DNA of 5,616 bases from Chthoniobacteraceae bacterium (GTDB lineage: Bacteria > Verrucomicrobiota > Verrucomicrobiia > Chthoniobacterales > Chthoniobacteraceae): the NCBI GenBank assembly GCA_947478975.1, contig CANJYI010000195.1, positions 1-5,616 on the forward strand, written 5' to 3'. The notes below the pieces were generated by a model. It was not told the origin of the DNA. It did not search any database and saw only the letters and a list, made by a program, of their open reading frames with translations. Shown here piece by piece: positions 3,595 through 5,616 of this stretch. Each line of letters starts with the position of its first letter. Position 1 is the first letter of the stretch. Position numbers and translations under genes: made by a program.

Positions 3595-5616
3595 GCAGGC
3601 AGGACCGTAATTGTAGCAGTTTTACTGGAAACCGATCCCCCGAGGCGGTCGGTGGCCACGACGAAGTACTCTCCAGCGCTCGCCGTACTGACGGAGGGCA
3701 GCAGGAGGTCAGGCGCACTGGGGGCCGGCACCGTGTCGAGCACGCCGACGGCAGCGACCCGGTACCAGGTGTAGGCGACAGGCGCTCCGCTGAAGGCGAC
3801 ACTGAGTGTGGCGCTGCTGCCGACAGGGACCGATGCTGGAAGCGGTTGGGCGACCACGGTCATGGAGCCTGCGGGCGGGGCGACAGAGGCTCCCACCGTA
3901 AACTTACAGGTGGCGCTTCCCAGGGAGTTGGAGACCACCAGGATGTAGGTCACCACCTTGCCCTTGGGCACAGCGGCGGAGGCGAAGTTGAGTGTCGCAG
4001 TAGTCTGGCTGGGGATGAGCGTGGCATTCTTTTCCGTGACACCTTGGTAGGACCACTTGTAAGTGAGCGTGCCCGCCCCGCGGACCGTCGCCAGGAGCGA
4101 CTCGTTGTTGTAGGCAGAGGCGATGGAGGCGGTGAGGTTTGTGGGGGCGTCGCGCAGCGCTGCGGCCGTCGCCATGGACGCGCTCAGCTTATAGGTGAGG
4201 AACTTGGGTATCCCAAAAGTCACGGCCACATTGGCCGTGGTGCTGGTCGTGGCACCTCGTGGATTGGTAAGAACGAGCGTGTACGCCCCCTCAGTCAGAT
4301 CGCTGGCGCCTGGCAGAGAGAGGGTCAGCGTGGAAACGGTGAAGGCCGCAGGAAGCGGCTGCGACGCACCCAGGTTCACCCCTCCCTTCTTCCACTGGTA
4401 GTTCCCGGCCACCCCGTTGAGGACCTTCGCAGTCAGAGTCCCCGTTGCGCCACCGGTGATCGAAATGTTCACCGGCTGGAGCGTGAGCGAGGGAGCGGCG
4501 GCGATGAGCACGTTTGCGACAGCGCTGGTGACAGCCCCCTGTACGTTGGTAACCTTCACCGTGTAGGCGCCCCAATGCGCAATTGCGGCAGATGCGACCG
4601 AATAGGTGGCTGCGGTGGCGCCCGAAATTGCCACGGCGTCCTTGTACCACTGGTAGGTGAGCGGCCCGGTGCCCGTTGCCGTCACCGAAAGGCTCAACAG
4701 GGACCCGGAATTGACCGTCACACCGACGGGTTGGACCGTGATGGCCACCGGCACCTGCACAGTGAGAGAGGCGGTGGCGCTGGTGGCGCTTCCAGCCACA
4801 TTGCTCACCACCACGCTGTAATCCCCCGCGTTGACTACGGCGGCCACGGCAATCGCGTAACTGCTGGCGGTTGCGCCCGCAATATTCACGCCGCCCTTCT
4901 TCCACTGGTAAGTGAATGGGGCGGTGCCCGTGGCAGTGACAGAGAACGAAACCGAGACTCCGGAGCGGACCGTCTGCGAAAGCGGCTGCCCCGTGATGGA
5001 CGGACCCGAATTGATCGACACGACTGCATTGGAACTGGTGGCCACGCCAATGCTGTTGGTCACCACCACCTTGTAAGTCCCCGCGTCACCCGTCTGGAGG
5101 GAGGCCACGGCGTAGGTCGAGGAAGTCGCCCCGCCGATGGCCACGTTGTTTTTGTACCACTGGTAGGTGGAGGCGCTCACGCTCGTTGCCGTGACCCGTA
5201 GACTCAGCGCCGCGCCCGGGTTGAAGGCCCCGCCCACGGGTTGCTGCGTGATGACGGGAGGCCCGCTAATGACGACCTCAGCGCCCTGGCTGGTGACGCT
5301 GCCCACCACGTTTGAGACAGCTACAGTGTAGAGTCCGGCGTTGGCCAACTGGGCCGAGGCCACCGAGTAGGTGGCGGCCGTGGCGCCGGCAATTGCGGCG
5401 CCGCCTTTGAACCACTGGTAGGCTAGGGGCCCCGTACCGGTGGCCGTCACGGTCAGACTCAAAGCCGCCCCGACAGCCAGTGTGCGTCCCACAGGCTGCT
5501 GTGTGATGGTCACGGGAGAGTTGAGGGTCAAAACCGCCGGTTGGCTGGTGGCCGTTCCCAGAGAGTTGGTCACCACCACCTGATAGCTGCCCGCATCGCC
5601 ACTGCCCACCGAGGCA
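3585..5616 (-). CDS. C-terminal part of a large secreted protein with tandem Ig-like domains
   Basis: The window holds the last 677 codons; the 5' end lies beyond the right edge. The protein is a chain of Ig-like beta-sandwich domains of about 85 residues. A partial domain at 5520-5616 (GDAGSYQVVVTNSLG) is followed by domains at about 5265-5516, 5010-5258, 4755-5003, 4497-4748, 4215-4493, 3888-4214 and 3603-3863. Each typical unit runs from a QPV start through VTATG, YQWxK and AGATxxxYxVA to AGxYxVxVxN and a final SxxAxVxI strand. The paired cysteines of vertebrate Ig domains are absent; the only cysteine is in the sixth full domain. The protein ends directly after the last Ig unit (VLPAGD) with no PEP-CTERM, LPXTG or membrane anchor. 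Such proteins are usually exported and act in adhesion or polymer binding, but any catalytic domain would be N-terminal and unseen. The V in VGSGDAG at 5607-5609 is internal, not a start. Confidence 0.85.
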   Translation of the reverse strand, partial: ASVGSGDAGSYQVVVTNSLGTATSQPAVLTLNSPVTITQQPVGRTLAVGAALSLTVTATGTGPLAYQWFKGGAAIAGATAATYSVASAQLANAGLYTVAVSNVVGSVTSQGAEVVISGPPVITQQPVGGAFNPGAALSLRVTATSVSASTYQWYKNNVAIGGATSSTYAVASLQTGDAGTYKVVVTNSIGVATSSNAVVSINSGPSITGQPLSQTVRSGVSVSFSVTATGTAPFTYQWKKGGVNIAGATASSYAIAVAAVVNAGDYSVVVSNVAGSATSATASLTVQVPVAITVQPVGVTVNSGSLLSLSVTATGTGPLTYQWYKDAVAISGATAATYSVASAAIAHWGAYTVKVTNVQGAVTSAVANVLIAAAPSLTLQPVNISITGGATGTLTAKVLNGVAGNYQWKKGGVNLGASQPLPAAFTVSTLTLSLPGASDLTEGAYTLVLTNPRGATTSTTANVAVTFGIPKFLTYKLSASMATAAALRDAPTNLTASIASAYNNESLLATVRGAGTLTYKWSYQGVTEKNATLIPSQTTATLNFASAAVPKGKVVTYILVVSNSLGSATCKFTVGASVAPPAGSMTVVAQPLPASVPVGSSATLSVAFSGAPVAYTWYRVAAVGVLDTVPAPSAPDLLLPSVSTASAGEYFVVATDRLGGSVSSKTATITVLPAGD
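4215..5516 (-). repeat. Tandem Ig-domain coding repeats, 255-bp period
   Basis: The plus-strand string CCACTGGTA, which encodes the YQW core on the minus strand, occurs at 4392, 4647, 4902, 5157 and 5412. Each step is exactly 255 bp, or 85 codons. Five consecutive domains thus keep their spacing perfectly, pointing to expansion by tandem duplication with conserved unit length. The last two domains before the C-terminus (3603-4214) have drifted out of this register. Confidence 0.75.

Noticed and set aside
3846..5201. Plus-strand 451-codon frame rich in G, R and H
   Set aside because: It is antisense to the Ig-repeat gene. Its repeating look only mirrors the 255-bp domain period.

Overview
The window is GC-rich bacterial DNA carrying ordinary chromosomal genes, most of them on the minus strand. 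I found no phage, insertion sequence, CRISPR array, tRNA or rRNA. The best guess at the source is a verrucomicrobial bacterium, probably close to the Opitutales. That rests on the style of the flagellin, the long secreted protein made of Ig-like repeats, a Sco-type protein with a CX5C metal site, and starts that mostly lack a Shine-Dalgarno sequence. It is inferred from remembered protein families, not from a search.

Layout from left to right. At 1-252 (minus) lies the N-terminal part of an unrecognised, probably membrane-anchored protein that runs off the left edge. From 253 to 861 there is no convincing gene. That stretch holds a G-rich tract next to the first gene's start, a three-copy TTTGGGTCCG-like motif (384-465), and a hairpin-forming repeat built from CAGATG/CATCTG units (715-813). 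Two small DoxX-like membrane proteins then diverge from a 68-bp intergenic region: 862-1230 (minus) and 1299-1658 (plus). A 17-bp sequence in the hairpin repeat recurs with one mismatch over the start codon of the minus-strand DoxX-like gene, so that gene is bounded by direct repeats.

After a 25-bp convergent gap comes a minus-strand block, described here in transcription order (right to left). It begins with the C-terminal 677 codons of a secreted protein made of Ig-like domains (3585-5616, 5' end outside the window). A hairpin plus T tract follows and overlaps its stop codon. Next is a short atypical flagellin (2623-3525), whose start is preceded by a pyrimidine tract instead of a Shine-Dalgarno sequence. 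Last is an exported Sco1/SenC-like thioredoxin-fold protein (1684-2601, or to 2619 with a GTG start), beginning only 3-21 nt after the flagellin stop.

How the genes may work together. The flagellin and the Ig-repeat protein are both cell-surface components. The Sco-like protein would act on copper or thiols outside the cytoplasm. The close flagellin-Sco spacing suggests co-transcription, but no functional link between them is established. I see no clear new multi-gene system. The points most worth checking are the dispersed CAGATG repeat around the DoxX-like gene, the flagellin-Sco pairing, and the non-Shine-Dalgarno flagellin leader.
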